From contig NZ_WBMS02000016.1 of the NCBI RefSeq assembly GCF_008923205.2, forward strand, positions 63,035 through 127,034: DNA of 64,000 nucleotides, given 5' to 3'. The translations under genes and the position numbers were made by a program. The stretch comes from Actinomadura physcomitrii. GTDB taxonomy: Bacteria; Actinomycetota; Actinomycetes; Streptosporangiales; Streptosporangiaceae. A model generated the notes under the pieces. It ran no database searches. It saw only the letters and a list, made by a program, of their open reading frames with translations, and was not told where the DNA came from. Numbering within the stretch: position 1 is the stretch's first letter; each line of letters begins with the position of its first letter. This document shows positions 17,411-26,239 of this stretch, piece by piece.

Positions 17411-18721
17411 TCAGTCGCGGTCCAGGCGCTCCAGGCGCTTGGCGGCGGTGGCCTCGTGGGCGGGCATGAGGTCGGCCTGGGAGATGGTGACGACGTGCGG
17501 CGCGATCGCGCGGATGCCCTCGTCGGTGTCGATCCGCTGCCAGGTCACCGTCTTCAGGAAGGACGCGACGGACAGGCCGCCGGTGTAGCGGCCGGCGTTG
17601 GCGGTCGGGAGCACGTGGTTGGTGCCGATCGCCTTGTCGCTGAACGCGACGGTCGCCCGCTGCCCGACGAACAGCGACCCGTAGTTGCGCAGGTTCTTCA
17701 GGTACCAGTCGTCGCGGTCGGTGTGCACCTCCAGGTGCTCGGCCGCGAGCAGGTCGCTCAGCCGGACGGCGTCGTCGTGGTCGGCGGCGAGCAGCACGAA
17801 GCCGTAGTCGCGCCAGGCCGCGCCCGGGACCTCCGCCCCGCCGACCTTCGCCAGGTCGCCGAGCTGCCGGTCGATCTCCGCGATGACCGCGTCCGCCATG
17901 GCGCGGCTGGTGGTGACCAGGGCGGCGGGCGAGGTCGGGCCGTGCTCGGCCTGGCCGAGCAGGTCGGCGGCGACCAGCTCCGGGTCGGCCGAGTCGTCGG
18001 CGATCACCGCGACCTCGGACGGCCCGGCGATCATGTCGATGCCGACCCGGCCGTACAGCTGGCGCTTGGCCTCGGCGACGAAGGCGTTGCCCGGGCCGAC
18101 GAGCTTGTCCACCGGGCCCGCGTCGTCCAGCAGGCCGAACGCCATCGCCGCGACGGCCTGGACGCCGCCGAGGCAGTAGACGGCGTCCGCGCCGGACGCG
18201 GTGAGGCTGTACAGCGTCGGCGCGTGCACGCCCTGGCCGGCGCGCGGCGGGGTGCACGCGACGACCCGGTCCACGCCGGCGACCTTCGGCACCTTCACGG
18301 TCATGAACGGGCTGGCGAGCATCGGCACCCGCCCGGCGGGCGCGTAGGCGCCGACGTGGGCGAGCGGGATCTGCCGCTGCCCGAGGACGACTCCGGGCAG
18401 CGTCTCGGCCTCGAAGTCGGTGAGGGTGGCGAGCTGGCGGGCGGCGAACCCGGCGACCTGCTCGATGGCGAAGTCGATGCTGTCGCGCAGCTTCGGGTCG
18501 AGCCCGCGCGTGGCCCGCTCGGCGTCGTCGGCGGTGACGACGAAGGACGCGGGGTCCCAGTCGTCCAGCTCGCGGGAGTACCGGCGGACGGCGTCCATGC
18601 CGTCCCTCTCGATCGTCGAGAGCATCTCGCTCACCCGGTCGCGGACCTGCGGGTCGACCGCGCTGGAGGCGACCTTCAGCGGCTTCTTGACCAGGGTGAC
18701 GTCGCCGGCGGGAACACGCAC
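17411..18721 (-). CDS. HisD-family NAD-dependent alcohol dehydrogenase (first copy)
   Basis: 436 residues, full length for the histidinol dehydrogenase fold. The catalytic pair Glu328-His329 (LAAEHLEVHT) is kept, as is the GPGNAFVAEAKRQL segment. No other histidine-biosynthesis gene is nearby. The gene faces a LysR regulator and a sugar-type ABC transporter, so it is probably a catabolic paralogue of the HpsN type (2,3-dihydroxypropane-1-sulfonate dehydrogenase) that oxidises a hydroxyl to a carboxylate with two NAD. The actual substrate is unknown. A second copy lies at 26.2 kb. The start at 18721 gives MRVPAGDVTLVKKPL. Confidence 0.88.
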   Translation of the reverse strand: MRVPAGDVTLVKKPLKVASSAVDPQVRDRVSEMLSTIERDGMDAVRRYSRELDDWDPASFVVTADDAERATRGLDPKLRDSIDFAIEQVAGFAARQLATLTDFEAETLPGVVLGQRQIPLAHVGAYAPAGRVPMLASPFMTVKVPKVAGVDRVVACTPPRAGQGVHAPTLYSLTASGADAVYCLGGVQAVAAMAFGLLDDAGPVDKLVGPGNAFVAEAKRQLYGRVGIDMIAGPSEVAVIADDSADPELVAADLLGQAEHGPTSPAALVTTSRAMADAVIAEIDRQLGDLAKVGGAEVPGAAWRDYGFVLLAADHDDAVRLSDLLAAEHLEVHTDRDDWYLKNLRNYGSLFVGQRATVAFSDKAIGTNHVLPTANAGRYTGGLSVASFLKTVTWQRIDTDEGIRAIAPHVVTISQADLMPAHEATAAKRLERLDRD

Positions 18722-18980
18722 GGTGGGAACTCCTTATGCGAGAGGTACGGAGCGGAAGCGGCGGGCCGTCCCGTCCAGGCACGGGCCGGCCGTGCCATGC
18801 GGGGCGCGCACGAGCGCCGCGGAGCGGAAGGCGGGGTGGGGATGTGGCCGACCCGTTCCACCCGGTGGTCCGGGCGCCGGGCGGGCACGGTGACGCCGGG
18901 CCGGGCACGGGGACGGGCGACCGCCCGGACCCGACTGCTCGGCTGCCGCGAGGTTAACCGACCGCGCTGACCAAGGGGTA

Positions 18981-19008
18981 GCCTCTCTTTCCTTAGGATT
19001 GGAGAGGC
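18981..19008. promoter_or_regulatory. Dyad between HisD-like gene and LysR gene
   Basis: Perfect 7-bp arms GCCTCTC and GAGAGGC with a 14-base AT-richer spacer, ending 9 bases before the LysR start. The spacer and the following bases also hold two direct TTTCCTTA copies. The position in a LysR/target divergon suggests an autoregulatory binding site. Confidence 0.45.
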
Positions 19009-19017
19009 TTTTCCTTA

Positions 19018-19944
19018 ATGACGCTGATCCAGCTGCTGTACTTCGTGTCCGCGGTGGAGGCGGGCTCGTTCTCCGCCGCGGCCGAGCGGCTGCGGTTGGC
19101 GACGCCGTCGGTGTCGGAGCAGATCCGGCGCCTGGAGCGGCACGTCGGCACGGCGCTGTTCGAGCGCGGGCGGGTGCTGCAGCTCACCGACGCCGGCCGG
19201 GCGCTGCTGCCGCAGGCGCGCGCGACGCTGCGAGCCGCCGAGGAGGCGGAGCGGGCGGTCGCCGACGTCCGCGGCCTCAAGGGCGGGCTCGCGAACTTCG
19301 GGCTGTTCCGCAACGCGGACTACTACCTGGTGGGCGCGCTCGTCGAGACCTTCCTGCGGGAGCATCCGCAGGTGCGGCTGCGGCTCCCGGGGCAGAACAG
19401 CGCCGAGGTCGCCGACGCCGTCCGCGCCGGCCGGCTGGAGGCGGGACTGGTCGTCCTGCCCGTCGACGACGAGAGCCTGACCGTCGCGTCGATCATGCGG
19501 GACGAGGTCCGCTACGTCAGCGCCGACCCGCGGCGGACCGGCAGGCCGGTGCCGCTGGAGCGGCTGGCCCGGCAGAACCTGATCCTCTACGACGCGGCGT
19601 GGGCGGGCCTCGACCCGACCCGGCGGCAGCTCGCCGCGCGGATGCAGACCCGCGGGCTGACCGTGGTGCCGCACGTCGAGGTCGAGCGGGTGGAGGGCGC
19701 GCTGGAGCTCGTCCGGCGGGGGCTGGGCGACACGATCGCGGCGAGCACCGTCCTGCGGACCCGCGCTCCGGGCCTGCACAGCGTCTCGCTGCAGGAGCCG
19801 CTGTACGACGAGATCGCCGTGATCCAGCGGCGCGGCGCGCGCCTCTCGGCGGCGACCGCCGAGTTCATCCGGCTGGCCCGCGGCCACCTGCACCGCCTCG
19901 CGGAGGGCAACCCGTACGCGCACATCCTGGGCCCGAACGAGTGA
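19018..19944 (+). CDS. LysR-family regulator of the first HisD divergon
   Basis: 308 residues: HTH (about 1-60, FSAAAERLRLATPSVSEQIRRLE in two parts) and an effector domain (about 88-290). It is clearly paralogous to the LysR at 25.1-26.1 kb; both contain RLRL-GQNS-EVA and the LEAGLVVLPV segment. The gene is divergent from the HisD-like gene and is followed, after 277 bases, by an ABC operon. Control of both is likely but inferred. A dyad covers the leader just before the ATG at 19018. Confidence 0.93.
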   Translation: MTLIQLLYFVSAVEAGSFSAAAERLRLATPSVSEQIRRLERHVGTALFERGRVLQLTDAGRALLPQARATLRAAEEAERAVADVRGLKGGLANFGLFRNADYYLVGALVETFLREHPQVRLRLPGQNSAEVADAVRAGRLEAGLVVLPVDDESLTVASIMRDEVRYVSADPRRTGRPVPLERLARQNLILYDAAWAGLDPTRRQLAARMQTRGLTVVPHVEVERVEGALELVRRGLGDTIAASTVLRTRAPGLHSVSLQEPLYDEIAVIQRRGARLSAATAEFIRLARGHLHRLAEGNPYAHILGPNE

Positions 19945-19988
19945 CCGGAGCGCTGAACCCCTTACGCGGCGGGCTTTCCGGGGGCCAC

Positions 19989-19999
19989 AGGATAATCCT
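19989..19999. promoter_or_regulatory. Small palindrome upstream of ABC operon
   Basis: AGGATAATCCT is an 11-base palindrome in the gap between the LysR gene and the ABC operon. GGAT recurs several times in the following 50 bases (near 20001, 20011 and 20034). It could be part of an operator for the transporter operon. Weak evidence. Confidence 0.3.
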
Positions 20000-20221
20000 G
20001 CGGATGCTAGAGGATCATTCGGCGTTGTCCTTCGGATCCTGCGGCTCATAGATTTCGCGCCAAGCCACGTGACGTGGGCCAGCCCACATGCGGGCCCTCC
20101 CGCCGGCCCGGCGACCCGCCGGCGGCGGCCGGGACCGCCCTGCGCGACCAGCCACCCCGCGAACGGCGGCGCAAGCCGGTCCGCGCGCCCGGACCGAAGG
20201 AAAGGTCGGTGAGATACACAG

Positions 20222-20983
20222 ATGGCGGACCCGCTACTCCAGGCCCGTGGCATCGGGAAGAGCTACGGGCACGTCGAGGTGCTCCGGGGGGTCGACTTCT
20301 CGGTCGCCCGCGGCGAGGTGACGGCACTGATCGGGGACAACGGAGCCGGCAAGAGCACCCTGGTCAAGATCCTCTCCGGTGCGCTCAGCCCGGACAGCGG
20401 CGAGATCCTGCTGGACGGTGAGCGGGTGACGTTCAGCTCGCCGGAGAGCGCGCACGACATGGGCATCGAGACCGTCTACCAGGACCTCGCCCTGGCGCCG
20501 GAGCTCGGCTCGGCGGAGAACGTCTTCGCCGGGCGGGAGCTGCTGAAGCCGGGGCTGCTCGGCCGGCTCGGCGTCCTCGACCGCCGGACGATGCGCGACC
20601 GGGCCCGTGAGGCGTTCGTCGACATGGGCACCGACGTCAAGGACATCGAGGCCCCGGTCGCCGCGCTGTCGGGCGGGCAGCGGCAGAGCGTCGCGATCTG
20701 CCGGTCGGTGATGTGGGCCGACAAGGTCATCTTCATGGACGAGCCGACCGCCGCCCTCGGCGTGCGGCAGACCGGCAAGGTCCTGCAGCTGATCCGGCGG
20801 GTCGCGGACAAGGGCATCGCGGTCGTGCTGATCAGCCACAACATGCCGGAGGTCCTGGAGGTCGCCGACCGCGTCCAGGTGCTGCGGCTCGGCCGCCGCG
20901 TCGCCGAGTACCGGGCGGCGGAGACGACCGTGGAACAGCTGGTCGGCGCCATGACCGGCGCCCTGGAAGGGAAGGCCGCATGA
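20222..20983 (+). CDS. Sugar-type ABC transporter ATP-binding protein
   Basis: 253 residues with one ATPase domain: Walker A GDNGAGKST (about 36-44), signature LSGGQRQSV, Walker B VIFMDEPTAAL and the switch His in LISHN. A single rather than double ATPase domain places it with FrcA-type members of the ribose/fructose (CUT2) class. It powers import through the permease encoded next, whose ATG overlaps this stop (ATGA). Five genes from here to 25.1 kb overlap or nearly touch, forming one operon. The substrate is not predictable; polyols and C3-C6 sugars are typical of the class. Confidence 0.95.
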   Translation: MADPLLQARGIGKSYGHVEVLRGVDFSVARGEVTALIGDNGAGKSTLVKILSGALSPDSGEILLDGERVTFSSPESAHDMGIETVYQDLALAPELGSAENVFAGRELLKPGLLGRLGVLDRRTMRDRAREAFVDMGTDVKDIEAPVAALSGGQRQSVAICRSVMWADKVIFMDEPTAALGVRQTGKVLQLIRRVADKGIAVVLISHNMPEVLEVADRVQVLRLGRRVAEYRAAETTVEQLVGAMTGALEGKAA

Positions 20984-22059
20984 CCGAGATCCCCGCCTCG
21001 GCGGCCCCGGCGAAGGCCGCGGACGAGACGAGCGGCGCAGGCGACACGAGCGGTACCGGAAGCGCGCACGGCGCCCTGAAGATCGCCCACCGGTCTCCGC
21101 TGCGCAAGTTCCTGTCGTCCTCACCGGCCTACATGGGCCTGGTGCTGATCGTGCTCGTGCTGCTGTTCTCGGTGCTGCGGCCGGAGGCGTTCCCGACCAC
21201 CGCGACCGGCCGCAACATCTCGCTGGACATCTCGGTGCTGCTGGTCATGGCCGTCGGCATGACGTACGTGATGGTCGCGGGCGGCTTCGACCTGTCGATC
21301 GGGTCGGTGCTGGTGTTCTCCGGCGTGGTGATGGCCAAGACGATGTCCGCGATCGGCGGCGACGGCACGTTCGTCGTGGTCGCCGGGATGGTGGCGGCGG
21401 TCATCGCCGGAACCGCCTGGGGCGTGCTGAACGGCGTGTGCATCACGCTGCTGAAGGTCCCCGCGCTGATCACCACGCTCGGCACCATGGGCGCGGCGCT
21501 CGGGGCGTCCCAGATCATGACCAAGGGCACCGACGTCACCACCGTGCCGAACACGCTGCTGAAGATCACCACGTCCCGGCCGCTCGGGTTCAGCTGGCTG
21601 GTCTACGTCGCGGTGGTCGTCGCGCTGGTCGGCGGCCTGATCCTGGCGTTCACCCGGTTCGGCCGCCACACCTACCTCGTCGGCTCCAACGACGAGTCGG
21701 CCCGCCGCGCCGGCATCAACGTGAACCGGCACCTGATCAAGCTGTACGCGATCAGCGGCGCCCTCGCCGGAGTGGCGGGCGCGATGTCGCTCACCCGCTT
21801 CGCCACCACCACGATCTCCGGGCACGCCACCGACTCGCTGCAGGTCATCACCGGGGTCGTGCTCGGCGGGACGAGCCTGTACGGCGGCATCGGCAGCGTC
21901 CTCGGCACCGTCGTCGGCATCTTCATCCCCGCCGTCCTGCAGAACGGCTTCGTCGTCACCCACGTCCAGCCCTACTGGCAGCAGGTCGTCATCGGCTTCG
22001 TCCTGATCACGGCCGTCTACGTCGATCACCTCAAGCGCGCCAGGCGCGATCGCAGCTAG
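20980..22059 (+). CDS. Sugar-type ABC transporter permease
   Basis: 359 residues. A 45-residue polar N-terminus precedes about ten membrane helices of the BPD_transp_2 (RbsC-like) family. The family hallmark AGGFDLSIGSV is present near residue 102, and ALAGVAGAMSLTRF plus VVLGGTSLYGGIGSVLGT mark the C-terminal half. It forms the membrane channel with the ATPase encoded upstream. The ATG overlaps the preceding stop by 4 bases. Confidence 0.94.
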   Translation: MTEIPASAAPAKAADETSGAGDTSGTGSAHGALKIAHRSPLRKFLSSSPAYMGLVLIVLVLLFSVLRPEAFPTTATGRNISLDISVLLVMAVGMTYVMVAGGFDLSIGSVLVFSGVVMAKTMSAIGGDGTFVVVAGMVAAVIAGTAWGVLNGVCITLLKVPALITTLGTMGAALGASQIMTKGTDVTTVPNTLLKITTSRPLGFSWLVYVAVVVALVGGLILAFTRFGRHTYLVGSNDESARRAGINVNRHLIKLYAISGALAGVAGAMSLTRFATTTISGHATDSLQVITGVVLGGTSLYGGIGSVLGTVVGIFIPAVLQNGFVVTHVQPYWQQVVIGFVLITAVYVDHLKRARRDRS

Positions 22060-22067
22060 GAGACCTC

Positions 22068-23051
22068 ATGAGATACGGCACTGCGTTGCGGCTGTCCGCC
22101 GCCGTCGGTGTGGCCGCGATGGCCCTCACCGCCTGCGGCTCCGGGTCCGACTCGGGCTCGGGGTCGGGAGGCAAGCGCATCGTCTACGTCCCCGCCGTGA
22201 CGGGCATCCCGTTCTACAACACGGTCGTGTGCGGGGCGCAGGAGAAGGCGAAGGAGCTCGGCGCCAAGTTCGACGTGCAGGGGCCGCCGGAGTTCGACCC
22301 GGCGAAGCAGTCCGCGATCGTCAACGCGCTGGTGGCCGACAAGCCGGACGCGATCATGATCTCGGTGGCCGACTCCAAGGCGCTGATCCCGCCGCTGAAG
22401 CTCGCCAAGGCCGCCGGCATCAAGATCATCGGAGTGGACGGCGACGTCGACGACCGCTCGATCATGACGACCAACATCATCTCCAACAACGTCAAGGGCG
22501 GCGCGCTCGCCGCGGACGAGATGGCCAAGGCCACCGGCGGCAAGGGCGAGGTCATGGGGCTGAACAACGAGCCCGGCAACCCGCTCGGCGAGGCGCGCGA
22601 CAAGGGCTTCAGGGACGAGCTGAAGAAGTACCCGGGGCTGAAGTACATCGGCACCCAGTACAGCAAGAACGAGACGGCGAAGGCGGCCTCGATCGCCTCG
22701 AGCGCCAGCTCGTCCAACTCGCGGCTCGCCGGCATCTACGCCATGTCGACCACCAACTCCGAGGGCGCCGTGACGGGCCTGCGTGAATCGGGCAAGACCG
22801 GGAAGGTCAAGCTCATCGGCTTCGACATCTCCGGGCCCATCGAGACGGCGCTCAACAACAAGCAGATGGCGGGCACCATCGTCCAGCACCCCTACCAGGA
22901 GGGGCAGATCGGCGTGCAGTCGGCGCTGGACGCGATCGCGGGCAAGCCGGTGCCGCGCGACCAGAACTCCGACCTGGTCTTCGCGACCCCGGCGAACCTG
23001 GCCACGCCGGAAGTCCAGAAGTACGTGTACAAGAAAGAGTGCGGCAAGTGA
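22068..23051 (+). CDS. Sugar-type ABC transporter solute-binding lipoprotein
   Basis: 327 residues. The signal peptide ends in a lipobox (ALTACGSG), followed by a Ser/Gly linker and a type I periplasmic-binding fold of the RbsB class (IVYVPAVTGIPFYNTVVCGAQ at the N-terminus, then VNALVADKPDAIMISVADS). It captures the substrate outside and delivers it to the permease. GGAGA precedes the ATG at 22068. It lies in the same operon as the ATPase, permease, NTF2-like and nitrilase genes. Confidence 0.94.
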   Translation: MRYGTALRLSAAVGVAAMALTACGSGSDSGSGSGGKRIVYVPAVTGIPFYNTVVCGAQEKAKELGAKFDVQGPPEFDPAKQSAIVNALVADKPDAIMISVADSKALIPPLKLAKAAGIKIIGVDGDVDDRSIMTTNIISNNVKGGALAADEMAKATGGKGEVMGLNNEPGNPLGEARDKGFRDELKKYPGLKYIGTQYSKNETAKAASIASSASSSNSRLAGIYAMSTTNSEGAVTGLRESGKTGKVKLIGFDISGPIETALNNKQMAGTIVQHPYQEGQIGVQSALDAIAGKPVPRDQNSDLVFATPANLATPEVQKYVYKKECGK

Positions 23052-24223
23052 CGGAGACCAGCGAGGCGGGCGAGCGGGAAGGCGAGCAGGCCGCCCCGAA
23101 GTACGCGCCGCAGGCGTCGTCCACCGGGCGCGTCATGCCGGCGGACTTCTCGATCGCCCTCTCCGAGGGCCGCGGCGCCACTCTCCCGGACGGTGACTAC
23201 AGCCGGCGCAAGCAGTCGCTGCGCGGGTTCGAGGACCAGTACACCGACATCGTCGACTACATCGTCCGGATCACGCACCGCATCTGGGAAGACCAGGACA
23301 TCGGCTACATCTACGACACCTACGCGCCGGGCTGCCGCGTGTTCGACGACAGCGGCCCGCGGCACGGCATCGAGGAGATGGTGGCCGGAACGGTCCAGGC
23401 GATCGCCGCGTTCCCGAACATGCGGCACTACGCCGACGAGGTGATCTGGGCGGGCGACGACGAGCAGGGCTTCGTCACCTCCCACCGCGCCCTGAACATC
23501 GGCGACCACACCGGCCACTGGCGGTGGGGCCCGCCGACGCACCGCCGCCTCAACACCTGGGTGATCGCCAACTGCGTCATCAAGGACAACGAGATCTACG
23601 AGGAGTGGGTCCTCTACAACACCGCCGCCAAGCTGCAGCAGCTCGGCCTGGACGTGGCGGCCTGCGCCCGCGAGTTCGGCAACTCCCGCGCGCTGCGGCC
23701 GTACAGCGAGCGCGAGCAGACCGAGGTGGAGCGGCTGCAGGGCGGCCGCAAGCCCGTCGCCCTCCCCGAGCCCGGCACCTCCGGCGCGTTCGACGTGGAG
23801 GAGTGGGCCCGCGCCCTCGTCCACAACACCTACAACCGCCGCGACCTGAGCACCATCGACCGGTTCTACGCGCCGAACGTCCGGTGGTACGGCACCACCA
23901 ACCGGCAGGGCTACGGAAGGCAGCAGGTGAAGGCGATGGCCCGCGCCCTGCTGGCGACGTTCCCGGACCTCGGCGTCCACGTCGACGAGGTGTACTGGAT
24001 GGGCAACCCGGACGAGGGCTACCGGGTCAGCCTCCGCTGGGGCGGCGCGGGCACCCACAAGGGCTACTCGCTGTACGGCGCGCCGACCGGCCGCCAGGTG
24101 CACATCTGGGGCATGTCGCAGCTGTACATCCGGCACGGCGAGATCGTGGAGGAGTGGGCGCTGTTCAACGAGTTCGACGTGATGGCGCAGCTCCTCCGGG
24201 ACGAGCCGGCCGCGCTTGTCTGA
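23048..24223 (+). CDS. Double NTF2/SnoaL-like protein
   Basis: 391 residues from a GTG that overlaps the preceding stop (GTGA). After a 60-residue polar start there are two NTF2-like cone folds. The first (about 65-205) has YIYDTYAPGCRVFDDSG and RALNIGDHTGHW; the second (about 245-385) has IDRFYAPNVRWYGTTN and YRVSLRWGGAGTHKGYS. Each ends in a matching EWxLYN / EWALFN strand, showing internal duplication. The family includes ester cyclases, dehydratases and isomerases; no catalytic residue can be assigned. Its place in the transporter operon implies a role in processing the imported compound. Confidence 0.85.
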   Translation: MTETSEAGEREGEQAAPKYAPQASSTGRVMPADFSIALSEGRGATLPDGDYSRRKQSLRGFEDQYTDIVDYIVRITHRIWEDQDIGYIYDTYAPGCRVFDDSGPRHGIEEMVAGTVQAIAAFPNMRHYADEVIWAGDDEQGFVTSHRALNIGDHTGHWRWGPPTHRRLNTWVIANCVIKDNEIYEEWVLYNTAAKLQQLGLDVAACAREFGNSRALRPYSEREQTEVERLQGGRKPVALPEPGTSGAFDVEEWARALVHNTYNRRDLSTIDRFYAPNVRWYGTTNRQGYGRQQVKAMARALLATFPDLGVHVDEVYWMGNPDEGYRVSLRWGGAGTHKGYSLYGAPTGRQVHIWGMSQLYIRHGEIVEEWALFNEFDVMAQLLRDEPAALV

Positions 24224-24245
24224 CCGGACGATCGGGGACACGCCG

Positions 24246-25103
24246 ATGGCACCGATGACGACCCGGGTGACGTGCGTGCAGCTCGCGCCCGTCCTCAGCG
24301 ACCCGGACGGCAACATCGAGCGTGCCCGCTCGGCGATCCGCGCCGCCGTCGGCGACGGCGCGCGGATCGTCGTGCTCCCCGAGCTGGCGACCTCGGGCTA
24401 CCTGTTCGAGAGCGCCGGCGAGGCCCGCGATGCGTCGATCACCGCCGACGATCCGCGGCTGGCGGCATGGTCGGCGGAGGCGGCGCGCGGCGGTGCCGTG
24501 GTCGTCGCCGGGTTCTGCGAGCGGGGCGCGGACGGCCTGCTCCACAACAGCGCGCTGGTGCTGGACGGAGCGGGGGTGCGGGCCGTCTACCGGAAGGTCC
24601 ACCTGTGGGACCGGGAGAAGACGCTGTTCGCGCCCGGCCGCGCCGAACCGCCCGTGCTCGACACCCCCTACGGCCGGATCGGCGTGCTGATCTGCTACGA
24701 CCTGGAGTTCCCCGAGATGCCCCGGGCACTGGCGCTGCGCGGCGCCGACCTCATCGCGGTGCCGACGAACTGGCCGGTGGTGCCGCGCCCGGACGGCGAG
24801 CATCCGCCCGAGGTCGTGGCGGCGATGGCCGCCGCGCGCGCCAGCCGCGTCCTCATCGCCTGCTGCGACCGCTCCGGCGCCGAACGCGGCGAGCGGTGGA
24901 CGCGCGGCACCGCCCTCATCGACCAGGACGGCTGGATCCGGGCGAGCACCGCGAGCGAGGGCGGCCGGGCGACGGCCGACCTCGACCTCGCGGCGGCGCG
25001 CGGCAAGCGGCTGACCGACCTGGCCGACGTCATCGCCGACCGGCGGCCCGAGCTGTACGGGGAACTCGTGCGGCCGGACCGCGGCACCGGGCGGGCCGGC
25101 TGA
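24246..25103 (+). CDS. Nitrilase-superfamily amidohydrolase
   Basis: 285 residues with the complete catalytic triad: Glu46 (LPELATSG), Lys117 (YRKVHLW) and Cys150 (LICYDLEFPE). Members hydrolyse C-N bonds of nitriles, aliphatic amides, carbamoyl compounds or deaminated glutathione; the short C-terminus favours an amidase or carbamoylase over a true nitrilase. The ATG at 24246 follows CGGGGAC at 7 bases; an in-frame TTG at 24216 overlaps the previous stop and is an alternative. Last gene of the ABC operon, convergent with a LysR gene. Its stop lies in a tandem 19-bp repeat. Confidence 0.9.
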   Translation: MAPMTTRVTCVQLAPVLSDPDGNIERARSAIRAAVGDGARIVVLPELATSGYLFESAGEARDASITADDPRLAAWSAEAARGGAVVVAGFCERGADGLLHNSALVLDGAGVRAVYRKVHLWDREKTLFAPGRAEPPVLDTPYGRIGVLICYDLEFPEMPRALALRGADLIAVPTNWPVVPRPDGEHPPEVVAAMAAARASRVLIACCDRSGAERGERWTRGTALIDQDGWIRASTASEGGRATADLDLAAARGKRLTDLADVIADRRPELYGELVRPDRGTGRAG

Positions 25104-25128
25104 CACTGTGCGGGCCGGCTGACACTGT
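25091..25128. repeat. Tandem 19-bp direct repeat across nitrilase stop
   Basis: Two exact 19-base copies (25091-25109 and 25110-25128) beginning GCGGGCCGGCTGACACTGT. The first copy contains the end and stop of the nitrilase gene. Looks like a recent slippage duplication in the convergent intergenic space. Confidence 0.9.
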
Positions 25129-25133
25129 GCGGA

Positions 25134-26096
25134 TCAGCTGACGCCGGGACGGCGCCGGGCCCGGCCCCCCGTCGCCGGGTAGACGCGCTGCGCCGGGTCG
25201 GTGATCCCGGCCAGCAGGGTGCTCCGCGCGCGCCGCGCCAGCTCCCGGGCGCCCGGCGACAGCACCGACGACGTGCGCTGGATGAAGGCGATGGTGTCGT
25301 ACAGCGGTTCGGCGAACGGGACGGTCCCGACCTCGGCCGGGCAGAACGGGCTGTCGGCGACGGCGCGGGAGATGATCGTGTCGCCGACGCCCCGGGCGAC
25401 CAGCGCGAGCGCCGCCTCGACGTGCTCCACCTCGATGACCGGCTCGATCCGCAGCCCCTCCAGCTGGGCGCGCTCGGCGATCTGGCGGCGGGTCGGGTCG
25501 GACCAGCCGTACCGGGCGTCGTACATGACGAGGTCGGCCTCCGCCATGCGGCGGATCGTCATCGGTGCCGCGAGCCGCTCGGGGTCGGCGCTGGCGTAGT
25601 ACACCTCGTCGCGGATCAGCGGGGTCACGCGCAGCCCGGCGTCCTCCACCGGCAGCACGACCAGGCCGGCCTCCAGCTCTCCCTTGGAGACGGCGGCGGC
25701 GACCTCGCTGGAGTTCTGCCCGACGAGCCGGAGCCGGACGTTCGGGAACGCCTCGTGGAACTGCTGCGCCAGGTCGGGCAGCAGGTAGAAGGAGGCGTTG
25801 CGCAGCAGGCCGAAGGTGACCACGCCGCCCTCCAGGGAGCCGATGGAGCGCAGGGCCGCGCGTCCCTCGTCCACCGAGGAGACGGCCTGCTCGGCGAACG
25901 GCAGCAGCTCGGCGCCGGCCGAGGTCAGCACGAGCCGGCGCCCGCCCCGGATGAACAGCGGCAGTGCGACCTCCTCCTCCATCCGGCGGATGAGCTCCGA
26001 CACCGACGCCTGCGCCATTTTCATCTCCGCCGCGGCGGCGGTGAAGGAGCCCGTCCGGACGGTGAGCAGGAACGCCCGCAGCTGATTCAGGGTCAC
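25134..26096 (-). CDS. LysR-family regulator of the second HisD divergon
   Basis: 320 residues from a GTG start (MTLNQLRAFLLTVRTGSFTAAA). HTH at about 1-60 (MKMAQASVSELIRRMEEE), effector domain to about 295, then a basic tail (GGRARRRPG). It is paralogous to the LysR at 19.0 kb over the whole effector domain. The gene faces the second HisD-like gene 143 bases away, which it probably controls together with the following SDR and hydrolase genes. The inducer is unknown. Confidence 0.93.
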   Translation of the reverse strand: MTLNQLRAFLLTVRTGSFTAAAAEMKMAQASVSELIRRMEEEVALPLFIRGGRRLVLTSAGAELLPFAEQAVSSVDEGRAALRSIGSLEGGVVTFGLLRNASFYLLPDLAQQFHEAFPNVRLRLVGQNSSEVAAAVSKGELEAGLVVLPVEDAGLRVTPLIRDEVYYASADPERLAAPMTIRRMAEADLVMYDARYGWSDPTRRQIAERAQLEGLRIEPVIEVEHVEAALALVARGVGDTIISRAVADSPFCPAEVGTVPFAEPLYDTIAFIQRTSSVLSPGARELARRARSTLLAGITDPAQRVYPATGGRARRRPGVS

Positions 26097-26141
26097 AGGA
26101 CAACCCTATGACAAATGCGGGATAAGTCGGTCTAGTCCTGT
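26095..26141. promoter_or_regulatory. Inverted repeat in LysR/HisD intergenic region
   Basis: Perfect 7-bp arms ACAGGAC (26095-26101) and GTCCTGT (26135-26141) flank an AT-richer core between the divergent LysR and HisD-like genes. The left arm overlaps the LysR start codon. The span fits a LysR tetramer footprint, but this is inference. Confidence 0.4.
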
Positions 26142-26239
26142 TCTTCCCGGCTCCCTAGCCTGTCCCTGGGACGCATTCCCCGCCGGGCGCCCGCGGACGA
26201 GTCCCTCCCGTCGCACATCCCCCTCGCCCGAAGGACGAA

